Shown here: positions 62,904 to 64,000 of the stretch, one piece after another
Layout: every line of letters begins with the position of its first letter
Numbering within the stretch: the stretch's first letter is position 1
Source of the DNA: Aequorivita vitellina
Lineage (GTDB): Bacteria; Bacteroidota; Bacteroidia; Flavobacteriales; Flavobacteriaceae
DNA: 64,000 nucleotides
Assembly (NCBI RefSeq): GCF_022008365.1
Contig: NZ_JAIRBA010000008.1
Span: 45,384 to 109,383, forward strand
Direction of reading: 5' to 3'
Translations under genes and position numbers: made by a program
The notes under the pieces: generated by a model
The model's database searches: none
Seen by the model: the letters and a program-made list of their open reading frames with translations, nothing else
Told to the model about the DNA's origin: nothing

Positions 62904-63905
62904 TTAATTAATGGCGGGACAGTTACAGTCATACGGTTCTTTTCTTCCACCCAAAAAGTCGTAACCCAAAGTAATTTGATGAAATCCACCACTCTCAAAT
63001 TTTATATTCCCAGCTTGATACGAATACGTATATGCAAACATGAAATTATTATAATTTATCCCTAAAACTGGGGTAACATATTGCAGTTTTTGAACTTTTA
63101 CTTCTTGTCCGTTTAAGAATTCCGCACCGTCCAAACTTCTTCTATAAGATAAACCACCCCACAATTTCCCAAACTCCATTGTTCTGTACGCTTTAAAATT
63201 TATATCAATTGCTTGTTCGCCGGTGCGTTCGGCCCATTGAAACAGAAAAGACGGCTCATAGCTCCAGTCCTGCCCGTATTGCCCAATTGCGTAAGCTGCT
63301 GAAAGTAAGTATTTGCGTTGGTTATTAGATTCAAATTCTTCACTGTAAATAGATCTATTTTGAAAAATGACATTCTTTACGGTAAAGTGGCTGGAAAAAT
63401 CTAAAAAGTTGTAAGACATACCTACATCTACATTAAAATAAGAAGTACTTTGAATAATCCCGCTAATAACCGGATCGAAATCTGAAAGATCAAATTGCGT
63501 TTCGTCTAAACGCGATTGTGTTAAACCAGCACTCAAACCGAAAGAAAGCTGATTTAAATCTGCTTCACTTCTAGAAAACATAATATGGTGCGCATAGGTA
63601 AGATACCCGCCAGTTTGGGAGTGATATCCGTTTTTATCGTTATACACAATTACCCCAACTCCAGATCGATCCCCAAGACGAGCATTAAAGCTTAACGTTT
63701 GCAGGTTTGGCGCTTCATTTTGGTCAAACCACTGTTGACGGGCTGTTAAACGTATTTGATTATGTGTAGCTGCTCCCGCCATAGAAGGGTGCAACAAATA
63801 CAGGTTGTCTGAAAAATAATCTGAGTAGACAGGAATTCCATCTTGTGAAAATCCATATAGGGATGAAAACAAAAGTAGGATGAGGGAGATTTGTTTAATA
63901 TTCAT
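62904..63905 (-). CDS. PorP/SprF family T9SS outer-membrane protein
   Basis: A 333-residue outer-membrane protein with a signal peptide (MNIKQISLILLLFSSLYGFSQ) and the family opening DGIPVYSDYFSDNLYLLHPSMAGAATHNQIRLTARQQW. SprF-like proteins hold type B T9SS cargo at the surface. The gene lies 9 bp after the stop of a type B cargo gene whose C-terminus is in this window, the usual cargo-SprF pairing. Confidence 0.93.
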   Translation of the reverse strand: MNIKQISLILLLFSSLYGFSQDGIPVYSDYFSDNLYLLHPSMAGAATHNQIRLTARQQWFDQNEAPNLQTLSFNARLGDRSGVGVIVYNDKNGYHSQTGGYLTYAHHIMFSRSEADLNQLSFGLSAGLTQSRLDETQFDLSDFDPVISGIIQSTSYFNVDVGMSYNFLDFSSHFTVKNVIFQNRSIYSEEFESNNQRKYLLSAAYAIGQYGQDWSYEPSFLFQWAERTGEQAIDINFKAYRTMEFGKLWGGLSYRRSLDGAEFLNGQEVKVQKLQYVTPVLGINYNNFMFAYTYSYQAGNIKFESGGFHQITLGYDFLGGRKEPYDCNCPAIN

Positions 63906-63914
63906 AATTTCTAT

Positions 63915-64000
63915 TTATCGTTTTAGGGTAAAATGTCCTTTGAATTCTTTTCGGATGTCGTTCTCGGTGTATTCCACTCTGAACCAGTAATCGCTCGATG
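63915..64000 (-). CDS. C-terminal end of a T9SS type B sorting-domain (SprB-like) protein (partial)
   Basis: The last 27 codons (SSDYWFRVEYTENDIRKEFK, then GHFTLKR) match the end of the type B C-terminal domain, also called the gliding-motility C-terminal domain, which directs large adhesins through T9SS. The gene continues beyond the right edge, so its size is unknown. The stop is 9 bp before the SprF-like gene, indicating one operon. Confidence 0.85.
   Translation of the reverse strand, partial: SSDYWFRVEYTENDIRKEFKGHFTLKR

Overview
The window is chromosomal DNA from a member of the Bacteroidota, almost certainly the family Flavobacteriaceae. The evidence is a complete gldKLMN gliding/type IX secretion (T9SS) operon, a PorP/SprF protein beside the tail of a type B T9SS cargo, promoters with the Bacteroidota -7 box TAnnTTTG (several with TTG or TTTG about 20 bp upstream), AT-rich codon use and many short lipoproteins. 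I cannot name the genus. There is no rRNA, transposase, prophage or CRISPR array.

Layout. 0-5.7 kb: a gene end, an initiator tRNA-Met with promoter and terminator, an AsmA-like protein, a CPXCG zinc-ribbon protein, an ABC-F ATPase, a DUF983 protein and an FAD oxidoreductase. 5.8-14.3 kb: gldK-gldL-gldM-gldN, preceded by topA and an arginase-like protein that has lost several metal ligands. 14.6-22.5 kb: miaB, a lipoprotein, a sigma-54 activator, lptE, a TPR-like gene, secG and groES-groEL, with repeat palindromes. 22.5-26.4 kb: a secreted M28 peptidase and a TolB-like lipoprotein with interleaved divergent promoters, then a membrane glycosyltransferase carrying a translated hairpin repeat. 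26.4-30.1 kb: two Xre/RES toxin-antitoxin modules facing each other around a GNAT-nitrilase fusion. 30.1-33.4 kb: a polyamine operon (arginine decarboxylase, agmatinase, deoxyhypusine-synthase-like enzyme). 33.7-41.5 kb: a pseudouridine-synthase homologue without its catalytic Asp, a FolK-deoxynucleoside kinase fusion, a second AsmA-like protein, DUF2797, GH3 and a tiny lipoprotein. 41.6-49.2 kb: clpX, clpP, tig, a small 4-TM protein, an SGNH lipoprotein, a FadL porin and an alpha/beta hydrolase. 49.2-58.8 kb: YefM-YoeB, pdxJ, a CBS protein, nadK, a DUF6089 protein, uppS, bamA, two OmpH/Skp chaperones and murI. 58.8-64 kb: a gamma carbonic anhydrase homologue, an 11-bp tandem array, a LytTR/LytS two-component pair and the SprF/type B adhesin pair.

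How they fit together: much of the window builds the cell envelope. LptE, BamA, the OmpH chaperones, UppS, MurI, SecG and the AsmA-like proteins assemble outer membrane and wall; GldKLMN and SprF secrete and display surface adhesins. Tig, ClpP, ClpX and GroESL handle protein folding and turnover. The less ordinary parts are the paired NAD-targeting RES modules with similar operator spacing, two probable pseudoenzymes (ureohydrolase and pseudouridine synthase) and short palindromic repeats, some of them translated inside genes.
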